Assembly (NCBI RefSeq): GCF_003612015.1
Contig: NZ_RARB01000002.1
Location: forward strand, 673,821-737,820
Length of the DNA: 64,000 nucleotides
Reading direction: 5' to 3'
DNA from: Pantoea piersonii
GTDB taxonomy: Bacteria > Pseudomonadota > Gammaproteobacteria > Enterobacterales > Enterobacteriaceae
Below, in pieces: positions 1 to 11,071 of the stretch. The position numbers and the translations under genes were made by a program. Below the pieces are notes generated by a model. The model was not told the origin of the DNA and did not search any database. It saw only the letters and a program-made list of their open reading frames with translations. Position 1 is the stretch's first letter. Each line of letters opens with the position of its first letter.

Positions 1-2
1 GC

Positions 3-770
3 GTTACTGAACATCAGAAACCGACGCTTTACGTTATCGATTTTAAGGGCAGCATGGACGCCAGCGAAGTGACGGCGCTGCGCGAAGAAGTTTCCGCCGT
101 ACTGGCGGTAGCGGAAAAGGGCGATGAGGTACTGCTGCGGCTGGAAAGCCCAGGCGGCGTAGTGCATGGCTACGGCCTGGCGGCGTCGCAGCTGCAGCGC
201 CTGCGCGATCGCGGCCTGCGCCTGACGGCGGCGGTCGACAAAGTGGCCGCCAGCGGCGGCTATATGATGGCCTGCGTGGCGGATCGCATCGTGGCCGCCC
301 CCTTCGCCATTCTCGGCTCTATCGGCGTCGTGGCGCAAATCCCTAACTTCAATCGTCTGCTCAAGCGTAATGACATCGATGTCGAACTGCACACCGCAGG
401 GCAGTACAAACGCACCCTGACGCTGTTTGGTGAAAATACCGACGAAGGCCGTGAGAAGTTTCAGGAAGATCTCAACGAAACGCATATGCTGTTCAAAGAG
501 TTCGTACACCAGATGCGCCCAACGCTGGATATCGACAAAGTGGCGACAGGCGAGCACTGGTATGGCCGACAGGCGCTCGACTTAAAGCTTATTGACGATA
601 TCAGCACCAGCGACGAGCTGATCATCAGCCAGATGGATCTGTTTAACGTGCTGGGTGTGCACTATGCGCGCCGCCGCAAAATGATCGACCGCGTCACTCA
701 CAGCGCCGGCTCGGTAGCGGAGCGCCTGCTGATGAAATGGTGGCAGCGCGGCGAAAAGCCGCTGCTGTAA
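3..770 (+). CDS. sohB: SohB, probable inner-membrane serine protease (5' end outside window)
   Basis: C-terminal 255 residues of SohB, a signal-peptide-peptidase-A-like (S49) protease of about 350 residues in E. coli. The open frame runs from base 3, so the N-terminal membrane anchor lies outside the window. Visible are the S49 core LESPGGVVHGYG, the candidate nucleophile in VAASGGYMM, and the candidate general-base lysine in GQYKRTLTLFGEN. By family knowledge S49 enzymes use a Ser-Lys dyad. A perfect hairpin terminator follows within 30 bp. The neighbours yciN and topA match E. coli order. Identification is firm; the physiological substrate is not known. Confidence 0.95.
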   Translation, partial: VTEHQKPTLYVIDFKGSMDASEVTALREEVSAVLAVAEKGDEVLLRLESPGGVVHGYGLAASQLQRLRDRGLRLTAAVDKVAASGGYMMACVADRIVAAPFAILGSIGVVAQIPNFNRLLKRNDIDVELHTAGQYKRTLTLFGENTDEGREKFQEDLNETHMLFKEFVHQMRPTLDIDKVATGEHWYGRQALDLKLIDDISTSDELIISQMDLFNVLGVHYARRRKMIDRVTHSAGSVAERLLMKWWQRGEKPLL

Positions 771-797
771 AGGGCGTCCGCGCGCTTGCGATAAACG

Positions 798-821
798 AAC
801 CCGGCTTACGCCGGGTTTTTT
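798..821 (+). terminator. Rho-independent terminator of sohB
   Basis: Perfect 8-bp stem AACCCGGC/GCCGGGTT with a TTAC loop, running into six T. The stop codon of the opposing yciN lies inside the T-run, so the two genes converge on this hairpin. Confidence 0.9.
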
Positions 822-1068
822 ATGCCAGGTGGTAGCGTGACGAGAGCGTCAGCGCCAGATATTTAAACACGTTAAACACCGCCGTGGTCTTCGCCGTCGG
901 CAGCCCCTCGTCATCAAGGAAAAAGGGACCGCGGAAGACCAGAACGTCTCCTTGCTGAATCACGTCGTCTGCTTCAAGTCCGGCGAAATAATCATCATGT
1001 TCCCGAATGAGCGCATTGGCTTTTTCCAGTAGCGCCTGGCGTGAAATGGCCTGAGTATTCTTCTGCAT
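820..1068 (-). CDS. yciN: YciN family small protein
   Basis: 82-residue acidic protein of unknown function, aligning along its full length with E. coli YciN (83 aa). Shared features include [12 protein letters not shown], the central [20 protein letters not shown] and the C-terminal SSRYHL. The start chosen is the ATG at 1068, where similarity to E. coli begins; an AAGG lies about 10 nt upstream. An in-frame ATG at 1089 has a better Shine-Dalgarno (AAAGGA, 8 nt) and would add seven residues, so the start is uncertain. It lies between sohB and topA as in E. coli, convergent with sohB. Confidence 0.88.
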   Translation of the reverse strand: MQKNTQAISRQALLEKANALIREHDDYFAGLEADDVIQQGDVLVFRGPFFLDDEGLPTAKTTAVFNVFKYLALTLSSRYHLA

Positions 1069-1339
1069 TGAATAGCGCCTTTTTGACATGCACAAAATCC
1101 TTTCTATATTACTTGCCAAAACCGCTGCGCGGCAAATCAGCAAAAAGCGCGAAAATCTGGCGCAAAAATCAACTGAGTGCTAATTAAGTTGCGTAACGAA
1201 TTTTATCAGGTAGAGTGTGGGCGATTCAGATTTCAGGGAGATCACACCGGGAAGTGTGGTTGAGTCAGATGAAAAAGTCGCTCTTATTCATACCCTTGCA
1301 TAAGCATATGCCAGCTGGCCCGAGATTGACCCCGCAGCC

Positions 1340-1368
1340 TTGAAAAGCAAAAAAGGCGCAACAATATT
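1340..1368 (+). promoter_or_regulatory. Candidate sigma-70 promoter for topA
   Basis: The gene-free stretch 1069-1439 must hold the divergent yciN and topA promoters. The best topA candidate is TTGAAA (1340-1345), 17-bp spacer, AATATT (1363-1368), about 70 bp before the start codon. A second weaker candidate is TTGCGT (1189) with TAGAGT (1211), spacer 16. E. coli topA has several supercoiling-sensitive promoters. These assignments are by eye only. Confidence 0.35.
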
Positions 1369-1439
1369 GAACCCAATGGGTTTCAGGGCATCAAATCCTC
1401 TCCCGTTTATCAGGACGTTTTCATTAGGTAAAGGTACAT

Positions 1440-4037
1440 ATGGGTAAAGCACTCGTCATCGTTGAGTCCCCGGCAAAGGCCAAAACAATCAATAAATACC
1501 TCGGTAGTGACTACGTGGTGAAATCCAGCGTCGGTCATATCCGTGATTTGCCGACCAGTGGTTCAACAGCGAAAAAGAGTGCTGACGGGGCCGGCGATAA
1601 AAAAACCAAAAAGGTTAAAAAAGACGAAAAAGCTGCGCTAGTCAGTCGAATGGGCGTTGACCCGTATCACGGCTGGAAAGCTGACTATCAGATCCTGCCC
1701 GGCAAGGAAAAAGTCGTCTCCGAACTCAAAGCGCTGGCAGCCAATGCTGACCACATTTACCTCGCAACCGACCTTGACCGCGAAGGGGAAGCCATCGCCT
1801 GGCACCTGCGGGAAGTGATCGGCGGCGACGATAAGCGCTTTAGCCGCGTAGTCTTTAACGAAATCACCAAAAATGCGATTCGTCAGGCGTTCGAAACGCC
1901 GGGCGAACTCAATATCGATCGCGTCAATGCGCAGCAGGCGCGCCGCTTTATGGACCGCGTCGTCGGCTATATGGTATCGCCGCTGCTGTGGAAGAAGATT
2001 GCGCGCGGCCTCTCTGCCGGTCGCGTTCAGTCTGTCGCCGTGCGCCTGGTGGTTGAGCGCGAACGTGAAATCAAAGCGTTTGTGCCGGAAGAATACTGGG
2101 AGCTGAACGCCGATCTGCATACGGCGAAAGGCGATCTGCTGGCAATGTCCGTTACGCACCAGAACGACAGCCCGTTCCGTCCGGTCAACGGCGAACAGAC
2201 GCAGGCCGCCGTCGCGCTGCTGGAAAATGCGCGCTATGAAGTGGTGGACCGCGAAGATAAACCGACCAGCAGCAAGCCTGGCGCACCTTTTATTACCTCG
2301 ACGCTGCAGCAGGCGGCCAGCACGCGACTCGGCTTTGGCGTCAAGAAAACCATGATGATGGCGCAGCGGCTGTATGAAGCGGGCCACATTACCTATATGC
2401 GTACCGACTCGACCAATCTGAGTCAGGATGCGCTGGCGATGGCGCGCGGCTATATCGACAAGAACTTCGGCAAAAAGTATCTACCGGAGACGGCGAACAC
2501 CTACGCCAGCAAAGAGAATTCCCAGGAAGCGCACGAAGCGATCCGTCCCTCCGACGTTAACGTGGTGGCGGAAAAACTTAAAGATATGGAAGCGGACGCG
2601 CAGAAGCTCTATCAGCTGATCTGGCGTCAGTTTGTCGCCTGTCAGATGGTGCCTGCGCAGTATGATTCCACGACGCTGACCGTCGCCGCCGCCGGATTTA
2701 AGCTGAAGGCGAAAGGGCGCACGCTGCGCTTCGACGGCTGGACGCGCGTGATGCCTGCGCTGCGTAAAAATGATGAAGACCGCACGCTGCCGCATGTCGC
2801 AACGGGCGAGACGCTGGATCTGCAGCAGCTGGTCCCGAGCCAGCACTTTACTAAACCACCGGCGCGCTTCAGCGAAGCCTCGCTGGTGCGCGAACTGGAA
2901 AAGCGCGGCATCGGTCGTCCCTCTACTTACGCCGCCATTATCTCGACCATTCAGGACCGCGGTTACGTGCGGGTGGAAAACCGCCGTTTTTACGCTGAGA
3001 AAATGGGCGAAATCGTCACCGATCGTCTGGAAGAGAATTTCCGCGATCTGATGAACTACGACTTTACCGCCACCATGGAAGACAGCCTCGATCGGGTCGC
3101 GAACAATGAGGCGGAATGGAAAGGCGTACTGGATAACTTCTTCAGCGACTTTACTCAGCAGCTGGACAAAGCGGAGAAAGATCCGGAAGAGGGCGGCATG
3201 CAGCCGAACCAGATGGTGCTCACCTCTATCGACTGTCCCACCTGTGGACGGAAAATGGGTATCCGCACCGCCAGCACCGGCGTTTTCCTCGGCTGTTCCG
3301 GCTACGCGCTGCCGCCGAAGGAGCGTTGCAAGCAGACCATCAATCTGATCCCGGAAAACGAAGTGCTCAACGTGCTGGAAGGCGACGACGCCGAAACCAA
3401 CGCGTTGCGCGCCCGTCGCCGCTGCCAGAAGTGCGGTACGGCGATGGACAGCTACCTGATCGATCCGCAGCGTAAGCTGCACGTCTGCGGCAACAATCCA
3501 GAGTGCGACGGATACGAGATCGAACAGGGCGAATTCCGTATCAAAGGCTATGACGGTCCGGTGGTGGAATGCGAGAAGTGCGGTTCGGAAATGCACCTGA
3601 AAATGGGCCGTTTCGGCAAGTACATGGCGTGCACCAACGACGACTGTAAGAACACGCGCAAAATTCTGCGTAACGGCGAAGTTGCGCCGCCGAAAGAAGA
3701 TCCGGTGCCGTTGCCTGAGCTGCCCTGCGAGAAATCAGACGCTTACTTCGTGCTGCGCGACGGCGCGGCGGGCGTCTTCCTGGCGGCGAACACGTTCCCC
3801 AAATCGCGCGAAACGCGCGCGCCTCTGGTGGAAGAGCTGCAGCGCTTTAAAGATCGTCTGCCGGAAAAACTGCGCTATCTGGCAGATGCGCCAGCGACCG
3901 ACCCTGACGGCAATAAGACGATGGTTCGCTTTAGCCGTAAAACCAAACAGCAGTATGTCGCCTCTGAAAAAGAGGGCAAAGCAACAGGCTGGTCGGTGTT
4001 TTATATCGACGGCAAGTGGCAGGAAGCCAAAAAGTAA
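1440..4037 (+). CDS. topA: DNA topoisomerase I
   Basis: 865 residues, the same length as E. coli TopA. It relaxes negative supercoils by single-strand passage. The Toprim motif DLDRE is at residues 111-115 (metal-binding D111, D113, E115), and the active-site tyrosine is Y319 in ITYMRTDS. The C-terminus has three four-cysteine zinc ribbons, opening with [18 protein letters not shown] and CEKCGSEMH, followed by a basic tail. The ATG is preceded by AGGTAAAGG. A strong terminator follows 15 bp after the stop. Nothing unusual was seen. Confidence 0.99.
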   Translation: MGKALVIVESPAKAKTINKYLGSDYVVKSSVGHIRDLPTSGSTAKKSADGAGDKKTKKVKKDEKAALVSRMGVDPYHGWKADYQILPGKEKVVSELKALAANADHIYLATDLDREGEAIAWHLREVIGGDDKRFSRVVFNEITKNAIRQAFETPGELNIDRVNAQQARRFMDRVVGYMVSPLLWKKIARGLSAGRVQSVAVRLVVEREREIKAFVPEEYWELNADLHTAKGDLLAMSVTHQNDSPFRPVNGEQTQAAVALLENARYEVVDREDKPTSSKPGAPFITSTLQQAASTRLGFGVKKTMMMAQRLYEAGHITYMRTDSTNLSQDALAMARGYIDKNFGKKYLPETANTYASKENSQEAHEAIRPSDVNVVAEKLKDMEADAQKLYQLIWRQFVACQMVPAQYDSTTLTVAAAGFKLKAKGRTLRFDGWTRVMPALRKNDEDRTLPHVATGETLDLQQLVPSQHFTKPPARFSEASLVRELEKRGIGRPSTYAAIISTIQDRGYVRVENRRFYAEKMGEIVTDRLEENFRDLMNYDFTATMEDSLDRVANNEAEWKGVLDNFFSDFTQQLDKAEKDPEEGGMQPNQMVLTSIDCPTCGRKMGIRTASTGVFLGCSGYALPPKERCKQTINLIPENEVLNVLEGDDAETNALRARRRCQKCGTAMDSYLIDPQRKLHVCGNNPECDGYEIEQGEFRIKGYDGPVVECEKCGSEMHLKMGRFGKYMACTNDDCKNTRKILRNGEVAPPKEDPVPLPELPCEKSDAYFVLRDGAAGVFLAANTFPKSRETRAPLVEELQRFKDRLPEKLRYLADAPATDPDGNKTMVRFSRKTKQQYVASEKEGKATGWSVFYIDGKWQEAKK

Positions 4038-4052
4038 GCTCTTTTCCCTCAT

Positions 4053-4077
4053 AAAGGCCAGCGATGCTGGCCTTTTT
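4053..4077 (+). terminator. Rho-independent terminator of topA
   Basis: 10-bp perfect stem AAAGGCCAGC/GCTGGCCTTT with a 3-nt GAT loop and a T-run. Confidence 0.9.
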
Positions 4078-4082
4078 CTTAG

Positions 4083-5210
<1,128 letters not shown>

Positions 5211-5234
5211 ATCCGCGTATCGTTTAATAATGTT

Positions 5235-5260
5235 AAAGGCTGCCCTGGGCAGCCTTTTTT
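5235..5260 (+). terminator. Rho-independent terminator of cysB
   Basis: 10-bp stem AAAGGCTGCC/GGCAGCCTTT, 3-nt loop, six T. Confidence 0.92.
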
Positions 5261-5466
5261 GTCTGTAGTCGTTAGCGCCACCTTAATGTCGAAAATTGTT
5301 ATTATTTTTTTGTAAATGAAACACCGATCACATGTTTTTCTGTTTGCATTACTTAAATGAGAAACAGTACACAAAATTTACTTTGCCGCTTTGCGTGCTG
5401 CCAGGATTATTCCCATACTCCAGTTAAGACCTGATGTGAAAGCGCTTTTTATCAGGTTCTTTAAAG

Positions 5467-5513
5467 TTAACTCAAATTTGAAATGGCCCTAATCGCAATT
5501 TAACTCAAATTTG
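5467..5513 (+). repeat. 14-bp direct repeat, 33-bp phase, upstream of ymiA
   Basis: TTAACTCAAATTTG occurs at 5467-5480 and again exactly at 5500-5513, a 33-bp period (about three helical turns). Each copy contains the 8-bp palindrome CAAATTTG. It lies in the 445-bp gene-free, AT-rich stretch 5261-5705 between cysB and ymiA. A pair of regulator sites on the same DNA face is the natural reading; the regulator is unknown. Confidence 0.6.
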
Positions 5514-5638
5514 CAATCTAATAATTCAATTAAGGAAATATGTCGCGATTCATTATTCCTTAAGTTTTCTGGCCACGTTGATTAATAGCGTTAATCGTTG
5601 TGCTCAATAAAAATAACTGGATTTTCGGCCTTAATGAG

Positions 5639-5656
5639 TTTAGGATTCGTCCTAAA
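5639..5656 (+). promoter_or_regulatory. UUCG-loop hairpin in the ymiA leader
   Basis: Perfect 7-bp stem TTTAGGA/TCCTAAA closing a TTCG tetraloop, 50 bp upstream of the ymiA start. It has no T-run, so it is not a terminator. It could be an RNA stability element or a DNA inverted-repeat operator. Confidence 0.45.
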
Positions 5657-5705
5657 TCTTAATCGATGTTATCAATCGTTTTATTGAGAGTGATTATCAG
5701 AAACT

Positions 5706-5864
5706 ATGGCTACGAGACTGACTGTACAACCCGACTTCCGGGCAAAAAGCACCAAGGTTGAGCGCTCTGGTAATATCCGTCGCAAGGCCTGGTTAACCGT
5801 AATAGCTGCTTCTGCGCTGTTCTGGGTGGTTGTGGCATTGATGATCTGGCGTATATGGGGTTAA
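5706..5864 (+). CDS. ymiA: YmiA-like single-span membrane micro-protein
   Basis: 52 residues. A basic N-terminal half ends in GNIRRKAWLTV, followed by one membrane helix (AASALFWVVVALMIW) and the terminal RIWG. The helix and the RKAWL ... ALFWVVVALLIWK pattern match E. coli YmiA, which occupies the same place between cysB and acnA. Function is unknown in the family. It is followed after 3 bp by the yciX-like gene, so the two are almost certainly cotranscribed. Confidence 0.8.
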   Translation: MATRLTVQPDFRAKSTKVERSGNIRRKAWLTVIAASALFWVVVALMIWRIWG

Positions 5865-5867
5865 ACC

Positions 5868-6047
5868 ATGTGGGCGAACACACTCAGCAGTAAACAGTCG
5901 TTATCCGCGCCTCAGCTTAAAGCCCCTGCCTGTAAAGGCAAAGAGAGCAGCGTGACGGAACACAAAGTGACTATCCCGGATAGCTGGGAACTGAGTGAAA
6001 ATCAGCGTCACTTCATCGAGTCTTTCATGGACCCGAAAGCCAAATAA
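5868..6047 (+). CDS. yciX: YciX-like small hydrophilic protein
   Basis: 59 residues with no membrane segment. The C-terminal half (VTIPDSWELSENQRHFIES) looks like a small folded helix. The ATG is 3 bp after the ymiA stop with GGGG just upstream, suggesting translational coupling. The yciX assignment rests on position between ymiA and acnA and on size rather than on an alignment I can perform. Function unknown. Confidence 0.6.
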   Translation: MWANTLSSKQSLSAPQLKAPACKGKESSVTEHKVTIPDSWELSENQRHFIESFMDPKAK

Positions 6048-6146
6048 GCTGTCAGCGTTACCTGGCTTCGCCAGTGCAATACTTCTTTCCGGTTATCCGG
6101 CGGGCAAATTAAAAGCCCACTCTTTACACTCAGCATATAAAAAGGG

Positions 6147-6195
6147 TGTCATCACATAAATGATGACAGCAGGACTTTTTTACGCCCGTTTTCGG
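6147..6195 (+). promoter_or_regulatory. Two tandem hairpins ahead of ymiC
   Basis: TGTCATCA/TGATGACA (6147-6154 with 6161-6168) is a perfect 8-bp stem, followed 7 nt later by six T (6176-6181), resembling a weak attenuator. CCCG-TTTT-CGGG (6184-6195) then overlaps the first bases of the GGGAGGAG ribosome-binding site of ymiC, so it could mask that site. Confidence 0.45.
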
Positions 6196-6207
6196 GAGGA
6201 GTGACGT

Positions 6208-6297
6208 ATGAACATCAATATGATTAAGATGTCCTGGCTGAGCGCATATGCATTCTCATTTGCATTCTGGGCCGCGGCCGTATGGATTGCTGTATAA
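6208..6297 (+). CDS. ymiC: YmiC-like 29-residue membrane micro-protein
   Basis: Short N-terminus MNINMIKMSW followed by one aromatic-rich membrane helix (AYAFSFAFWAAAVWIAV). A very strong Shine-Dalgarno (GGGAGGAG, 7-8 nt spacing) and a perfect terminator 35 bp after the stop argue that it is a real gene. Position just before acnA and size match the E. coli micro-protein gene I know as ymiC. Function unknown. Confidence 0.6.
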   Translation: MNINMIKMSWLSAYAFSFAFWAAAVWIAV

Positions 6298-6332
6298 CCT
6301 GAAAGTAGTATTCTCCCTCATTCTTTTCGCTT

Positions 6333-6360
6333 ACGCCCCGCATAACCTGCGGGGCGTTTT
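6333..6360 (+). terminator. Rho-independent terminator after ymiC
   Basis: 9-bp perfect stem ACGCCCCGC/GCGGGGCGT, 7-nt loop, TTTT tract. Confidence 0.88.
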
Positions 6361-6487
6361 CGTTTGTGCGCGCGATAGTGTAGCATTTTGTGTTGTAATC
6401 AAAACGTTAAGGAAAATGTAGTCTATCTTTAACATAAACCTTGTTTTCTCTGAGGTTAACGCGATCACGATAAGAAAAGGAGGAGCT

Positions 6488-9169
6488 ATGTCGGAAACCC
6501 TACGCGAGCAGAGTCAGGACACGCTGCAGGTCGACGAGCAGCAGTACCATATTTTCAGCCTACCCCGCGCCGCCCAACATCTTGGTAACATCGACCGCCT
6601 TCCTAAATCATTAAAAGTGCTGCTGGAGAATCTCCTGCGCTGGCAGGATGGCGATTCCGTAACGGAAGAAGATATTCATGCGCTGGTCGGCTGGCAGCAG
6701 ACCGGCCATGCCGACAGAGAAATTGCTTACCGGCCTGCGCGCGTGCTGATGCAGGATTTCACCGGCGTCCCGGCGGTGGTGGATCTGGCGGCGATGCGCG
6801 AAGCGGTGAAACGCTTAGGCGGCGATGTGGCGAAGGTGAATCCACTGTCGCCGGTCGATCTGGTGATCGACCACTCCGTCACCGTAGACCGCTTCGGCGA
6901 CGACAGCGCCTTTGAAGAGAACGTGCAGCTGGAGATGGAGCGCAACCATGAACGCTATGTGTTTTTGCGCTGGGGCCAGAAAGCGTTCAATAAATTCCGC
7001 GTTGTGCCGCCGGGAACCGGTATTTGCCACCAGGTTAACCTGGAATACCTCGGTAAATCTGTCTGGCATGAGCAGATAGACGGCAAGCAGTTTGCCTGGC
7101 CAGATACGCTGGTCGGCACCGATTCGCATACCACAATGATTAACGCGCTGGGCGTACTGGGTTGGGGCGTCGGCGGTATCGAAGCCGAGGCGGCGATGCT
7201 GGGCCAGCCGGTATCTATGCTGATCCCCGATGTGGTTGGCTTTAAGCTGACCGGTAAGCTGCGTCCGGGCATTACCGCGACTGATTTAGTGCTGACCGTC
7301 ACCCAGATGCTGCGTAAGCATGGTGTGGTCGGGAAGTTTGTAGAGTTTTACGGCGATGGTCTGGCCGATCTGCCACTGGCGGACCGCGCTACTATCGCCA
7401 ATATGGCGCCCGAATATGGTGCCACCTGCGGATTCTTCCCGATTGATGACGTGACGCTGGGCTACCTGACGCTGACGGGGCGCGATGCCGAGCAGGTCGC
7501 GCTGGTCGAAGCCTACGCGAAAACGCAGGGGCTGTGGCGTAATCCTGGCGACGAGCCGATTTTTACCAGCTCGCTGTCGCTCGATATGCAGAGCGTGGAG
7601 TCCAGCATCGCCGGTCCCAAACGCCCGCAGGATCGCGTCTCTCTTGGCGATGTGCCCGCTGCGTTCAACGCTAGCCACGAGCTTGAGGTTAATCATAGCC
7701 AGCCGGCGCATAAATCCGTTACCTATACCGACAGCAAAACCGGCCTCAGCCATCAGATCGAGGATGGCGCGGTGGTCATCAGCGCCATTACCTCCTGTAC
7801 CAACACCTCTAACCCGAGCGTGCTGATGGCGGCGGGGCTGCTGGCGAAAAAAGCGGTAGAGCGCGGCCTGAAGCGTCAGCCGTGGGTAAAAGCGTCGCTG
7901 GCGCCGGGTTCGAAAGTCGTCTCCGATTATCTGGCGGTAGCGCAGCTGACGCCTTACCTCGATAAGCTCGGTTTTAATCTTGTCGGTTACGGCTGCACCA
8001 CCTGTATCGGCAACTCTGGGCCGCTGCCCGATGAAATAGAAGCCGCAATTAAAGAGGGCGATATTACCGTCGGCGCCGTGCTTTCCGGCAACCGTAACTT
8101 TGAAGGACGTATCCATCCGCTGGTGAAAACCAACTGGCTGGCGTCGCCGCCGCTGGTGGTCGCCTATGCGCTGGCGGGCAATATGAAGGTCAACCTGCAG
8201 ACCGAGCCGCTGGGTCAGGATCGTCAGGGCAACGACGTTTTCCTGAAGGATATCTGGCCGTCGCCGGAAGAGATCGCCACGGCGGTGCAGCAGGTGACCA
8301 GTGATATGTTCCATAAAGAGTATGCCGAGGTGTTCTACGGCACGAAGGACTGGCAGCAGATCAAGGTGAGCGAAGCGGCCACCTATGAATGGGACGAAGG
8401 ATCGACCTATATTCGCCTGTCGCCGTTCTTTGACGATATGGAGCGTGAACCTAAACCTGTCCAGGATATCAAAGGCGCGCGGGTGCTGGCGATGCTGGGT
8501 GACTCGGTAACTACTGACCATATCTCGCCCGCGGGCAGTATCAAAGCGGATAGTCCTGCAGGACGTTATCTGCAGTCACATGGCGTCGACAAAGCCGACT
8601 TTAACTCTTACGGTTCAAGGCGCGGCAACCATGAAGTGATGATGCGCGGTACCTTCGCCAATATCCGTATTCGCAATGAGATGGTGCCGGGCGTCGAAGG
8701 CGGTTATACCCGTCATATACCGAGCGGCGAACAGCTGGCGATCTACGATGCGGCGATGAAGTATCAGGAAGAGGGGACGCCGCTGGCGATAATTGCCGGT
8801 AAAGAGTATGGCTCCGGCTCTAGCCGCGACTGGGCGGCGAAAGGTCCGCGTCTGCAGGGTGTTCGCGTGGTGATAGCGGAATCTTTCGAGCGTATCCACC
8901 GTTCCAACCTGATCGGCATGGGCATTCTTCCGCTGGAATTTGCGCCAGGCGTGACGCGTAAAACCCTGCAGCTTACCGGTGAAGAGGTGTTCGACATTGA
9001 AAATCTGTCGCAGCTGCAGCCGGGCTGCACGGTGAAAGTGACGATGAAGCGCCCGAATGGCACGCAGGAAACGCTGGAGACGCGCTGCCGAATTGATACC
9101 GGTAATGAGCTGACCTATTACCGCAACGACGGCATTCTGCACTATGTGATTCGCAATATGCTGAACTAA
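6488..9169 (+). CDS. acnA: Aconitate hydratase A
   Basis: 893 residues (E. coli AcnA 891). It converts citrate to isocitrate in the TCA and glyoxylate cycles and is the stress/stationary-phase aconitase of enterobacteria. The [4Fe-4S] cysteines are visible in [10 protein letters not shown] and in [10 protein letters not shown]. The C-terminal swivel domain has [13 protein letters not shown]. The ATG has an optimal AGGAGG site. It has its own upstream region because the ymiC terminator intervenes. No sign of damage. Confidence 0.98.
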   Translation: MSETLREQSQDTLQVDEQQYHIFSLPRAAQHLGNIDRLPKSLKVLLENLLRWQDGDSVTEEDIHALVGWQQTGHADREIAYRPARVLMQDFTGVPAVVDLAAMREAVKRLGGDVAKVNPLSPVDLVIDHSVTVDRFGDDSAFEENVQLEMERNHERYVFLRWGQKAFNKFRVVPPGTGICHQVNLEYLGKSVWHEQIDGKQFAWPDTLVGTDSHTTMINALGVLGWGVGGIEAEAAMLGQPVSMLIPDVVGFKLTGKLRPGITATDLVLTVTQMLRKHGVVGKFVEFYGDGLADLPLADRATIANMAPEYGATCGFFPIDDVTLGYLTLTGRDAEQVALVEAYAKTQGLWRNPGDEPIFTSSLSLDMQSVESSIAGPKRPQDRVSLGDVPAAFNASHELEVNHSQPAHKSVTYTDSKTGLSHQIEDGAVVISAITSCTNTSNPSVLMAAGLLAKKAVERGLKRQPWVKASLAPGSKVVSDYLAVAQLTPYLDKLGFNLVGYGCTTCIGNSGPLPDEIEAAIKEGDITVGAVLSGNRNFEGRIHPLVKTNWLASPPLVVAYALAGNMKVNLQTEPLGQDRQGNDVFLKDIWPSPEEIATAVQQVTSDMFHKEYAEVFYGTKDWQQIKVSEAATYEWDEGSTYIRLSPFFDDMEREPKPVQDIKGARVLAMLGDSVTTDHISPAGSIKADSPAGRYLQSHGVDKADFNSYGSRRGNHEVMMRGTFANIRIRNEMVPGVEGGYTRHIPSGEQLAIYDAAMKYQEEGTPLAIIAGKEYGSGSSRDWAAKGPRLQGVRVVIAESFERIHRSNLIGMGILPLEFAPGVTRKTLQLTGEEVFDIENLSQLQPGCTVKVTMKRPNGTQETLETRCRIDTGNELTYYRNDGILHYVIRNMLN

Positions 9170-9174
9170 TGATA

Positions 9175-9194
9175 AAGCCGGGGAAACCCGGCTT
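9175..9194 (+). terminator. Weak terminator-like hairpin after acnA
   Basis: 8-bp stem AAGCCGGG/CCCGGCTT closed by a GAAA tetraloop directly after the acnA stop. Only two T follow the stem, so termination is probably partial. Confidence 0.5.
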
Positions 9195-9217
9195 ATACAA
9201 CAGCGCTTGAGTATAAA

Positions 9218-9326
9218 GCGCGGTTGGCATGGGCAGAAGAGCAAAGCGTCCCGCGCCAGGGATGGCGCGGGCCGAGCGAGCAGGGATGCCTTGAGCGACT
9301 TTGCGATCGGCCCTTGCCAACCGCGC
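9218..9326. repeat. 109-bp palindromic intergenic repeat element, copy 1
   Basis: Bounded by a perfect 12-bp inverted repeat, GCGCGGTTGGCA (9218-9229) and TGCCAACCGCGC (9315-9326). Inside are paired blocks GGGC/GCCC and GCAAAG/CTTTGC and a perfect inner hairpin CCCGCGCC/GGCGCGGG with loop AGGGAT, so the element folds into one long interrupted stem. It shares AAGAGCAAAGCGTCCCGC, GCAGGGATGCC and GATCGGCCC, in the same order, with the element at 15237-15334. It has no coding capacity and does not match the REP or ERIC consensus I know. Confidence 0.75.
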
Positions 9327-9352
9327 CGTCTGCCTGGCCTGTAACAGCTCCC

Positions 9353-9949
9353 TTATTCAGATTTAGGCAGCAGGTGGCCCATCTTTTCCGCTTTAGTATC
9401 GAGATAGTGCGCGTTCTTCGGGTTACGGCCGACAATCAGCGGCACGCGCTCGACGATATTAATCCCCGCTTCGCTGAGGATCTCCACCTTACGCGGATTA
9501 TTGGTCAGCAAACGCACTTCATTTACCCCCAGCAGTTTGAACATATCGGCGCACAGCGTGAAGTCACGCTCGTCTGCCGCAAAGCCGAGCTGGTGGTTGG
9601 CTTCGACAGTGTCATAGCCTTTATCCTGCAGCGCGTAGGCGCGGATCTTATTCAGCAGGCCGATATTACGACCTTCCTGACGATGGTAAAGCAGCGCGCC
9701 GCGGCCCTCTTCGGCAATGGCGTTCAGCGCCGCTTCCAGTTGAAAACCACAATCGCAGCGTAAACTGAACAGCGCATCACCGGTCAAGCATTCCGAATGA
9801 ACGCGCGCCAGTACGGGCGTGTTATCGCTGATGTCGCCGAATACCAGCGCGACGTGATCGTGACCGGTTGCCACTTCTTCAAAACCTACCATGAGGAAAT
9901 CGCCCCAGGGCGTGGGCAGTTTGGCTTCTGCCACCCGTTTAAGCTGCAT
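9353..9949 (-). CDS. ribA: GTP cyclohydrolase II (riboflavin biosynthesis)
   Basis: 198 residues (E. coli 196). It catalyses the first committed step of riboflavin synthesis, opening GTP to diaminohydroxy-ribosylamino-pyrimidinone phosphate. Zinc-binding cysteines are in [15 protein letters not shown], and [15 protein letters not shown] is the substrate/arginine segment. The start at 9949 ([16 protein letters not shown]) is chosen by homology and has GGAG upstream; the longer open frame to 10090 is leader. Transcription diverges from pgpB. Confidence 0.97.
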   Translation of the reverse strand: MQLKRVAEAKLPTPWGDFLMVGFEEVATGHDHVALVFGDISDNTPVLARVHSECLTGDALFSLRCDCGFQLEAALNAIAEEGRGALLYHRQEGRNIGLLNKIRAYALQDKGYDTVEANHQLGFAADERDFTLCADMFKLLGVNEVRLLTNNPRKVEILSEAGINIVERVPLIVGRNPKNAHYLDTKAEKMGHLLPKSE

Positions 9950-9974
9950 GTGACTCTCCAGAACCTTCAGAGGA

Positions 9975-10013
9975 TGCGCTATTCTAAAATAGCGCACAGG
10001 CCAGTATGGCCTG
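9975..10013 (-). promoter_or_regulatory. Tandem perfect hairpins in the ribA leader
   Basis: TGCGCTATT/AATAGCGCA (9-bp stem, 4-nt loop, 9975-9996) abuts CAGGCCA/TGGCCTG (7-bp stem, 3-nt loop, 9997-10013). They lie 26-64 nt upstream of the ribA ATG and have no T-tract on the ribA strand. They are either mRNA leader structures or operator inverted repeats in the 229-bp ribA/pgpB divergent region. Confidence 0.5.
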
Positions 10014-10178
10014 AAAAAATTGGCAATATTGTGCCACAACGAGAAGTTGGGCTGGTAATTTGTCAGAGCGATTGTAGCGATAAAGCACAATTATCCAATG
10101 CGCAATAAGTTATATTATTATTTTTTAAGATAAAATTATTTGCCAGCGGCGCAAGGGCGCCAAATCGAAGGAGAAAGG

Positions 10179-10943
10179 ATGCTGCAGATTTTGCGTCGCA
10201 CCACGGCAGGCATGTTGCTGCTGATGATCATTCCGGCAACGGTCTGGCTGACCGGCTGGCATTGGCAGCCCGGCCAAAGCGACGCGCTGCTGCGCGTACT
10301 CTACTGGATGACGGAAACCGTGACGCGCCCCTGGGGAACCCTGACGAGCCTGGTGCTCAGCCTGTGGGTGCTGTGGTGTTTGCGTTTTCGCCTCAAGCCC
10401 TCGTTACTGCTGCTGCTGATCATGAACGCCACGATCCTGACCGGACAATACACCAAATCTTATATCAAAGATCAGGTACAGGAACCGCGTCCCTATGTGG
10501 TCTGGCTTGAACATAATCACGGACTGGACGATCGCGAGTTTTACAGCATGACGCGCAAAGAGCGCAGCCAGCGCGTCGATCAGCTGCTCGCCAGCGACCA
10601 GCTGCTGCCGGGCTGGCTGAAGCGGCACTGGGCATTTGAAACCGGCTTTGCCTTTCCTTCTGGCCATACGCTATTCGCTGCCAGCTGGGCGCTGCTGGCG
10701 GTAGGTCTGCTCTGGCCTCGCCGCCGCTATATCACCATCGCGGCGATCGGCGTCTGGGCGGGCGCGGTCATGGCCAGCCGGCTGCTGCTGGGTATGCACT
10801 GGCCGGGCGATCTGGCGATGGCGGTAGTGCTCTCCTGGCTGCTGGTCTCCTTTGCCACCTGGCTGGCGCAGCGCTTTTGCGGCCCGCTTACCGTACCGCC
10901 GGAAGAGCGAAAGGACGTGGCGCAAAGGGAAAACGGATTGTAA
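10179..10943 (+). CDS. pgpB: Phosphatidylglycerophosphatase B (PAP2 family)
   Basis: 254 residues, as in E. coli. Multi-span inner-membrane lipid phosphatase acting on phosphatidylglycerol phosphate, undecaprenyl pyrophosphate and phosphatidate. The three PAP2 motifs are present: KDQVQEPRP, PSGH and SRLLLGMHWPGD (catalytic histidines in the last two). The start at 10179 follows AAGGAGAAAGG and begins the region homologous to E. coli; the open frame extends 13 codons further upstream. lapA follows after 128 bp. Confidence 0.95.
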   Translation: MLQILRRTTAGMLLLMIIPATVWLTGWHWQPGQSDALLRVLYWMTETVTRPWGTLTSLVLSLWVLWCLRFRLKPSLLLLLIMNATILTGQYTKSYIKDQVQEPRPYVVWLEHNHGLDDREFYSMTRKERSQRVDQLLASDQLLPGWLKRHWAFETGFAFPSGHTLFAASWALLAVGLLWPRRRYITIAAIGVWAGAVMASRLLLGMHWPGDLAMAVVLSWLLVSFATWLAQRFCGPLTVPPEERKDVAQRENGL

Positions 10944-11071
10944 TTCCGTACTTTATCCCCATATTATTGATTGCGCTTGCGTAAAAGCCATTCGCCTGGC
11001 GCTGCAGGGAGCAGCATTGTTGCCGCTTTTTTGGCATACTTCTACTGGATAACCTCACAACAGGATGCACT

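Noticed and set aside
7286..8521. 411-codon open frame antisense to acnA
   Set aside because: Shadow of a highly conserved gene; no homology or start signal.
9950..10178. FMN riboswitch in front of ribA
   Set aside because: The conserved RFN-element blocks are not present; only two simple hairpins are seen.
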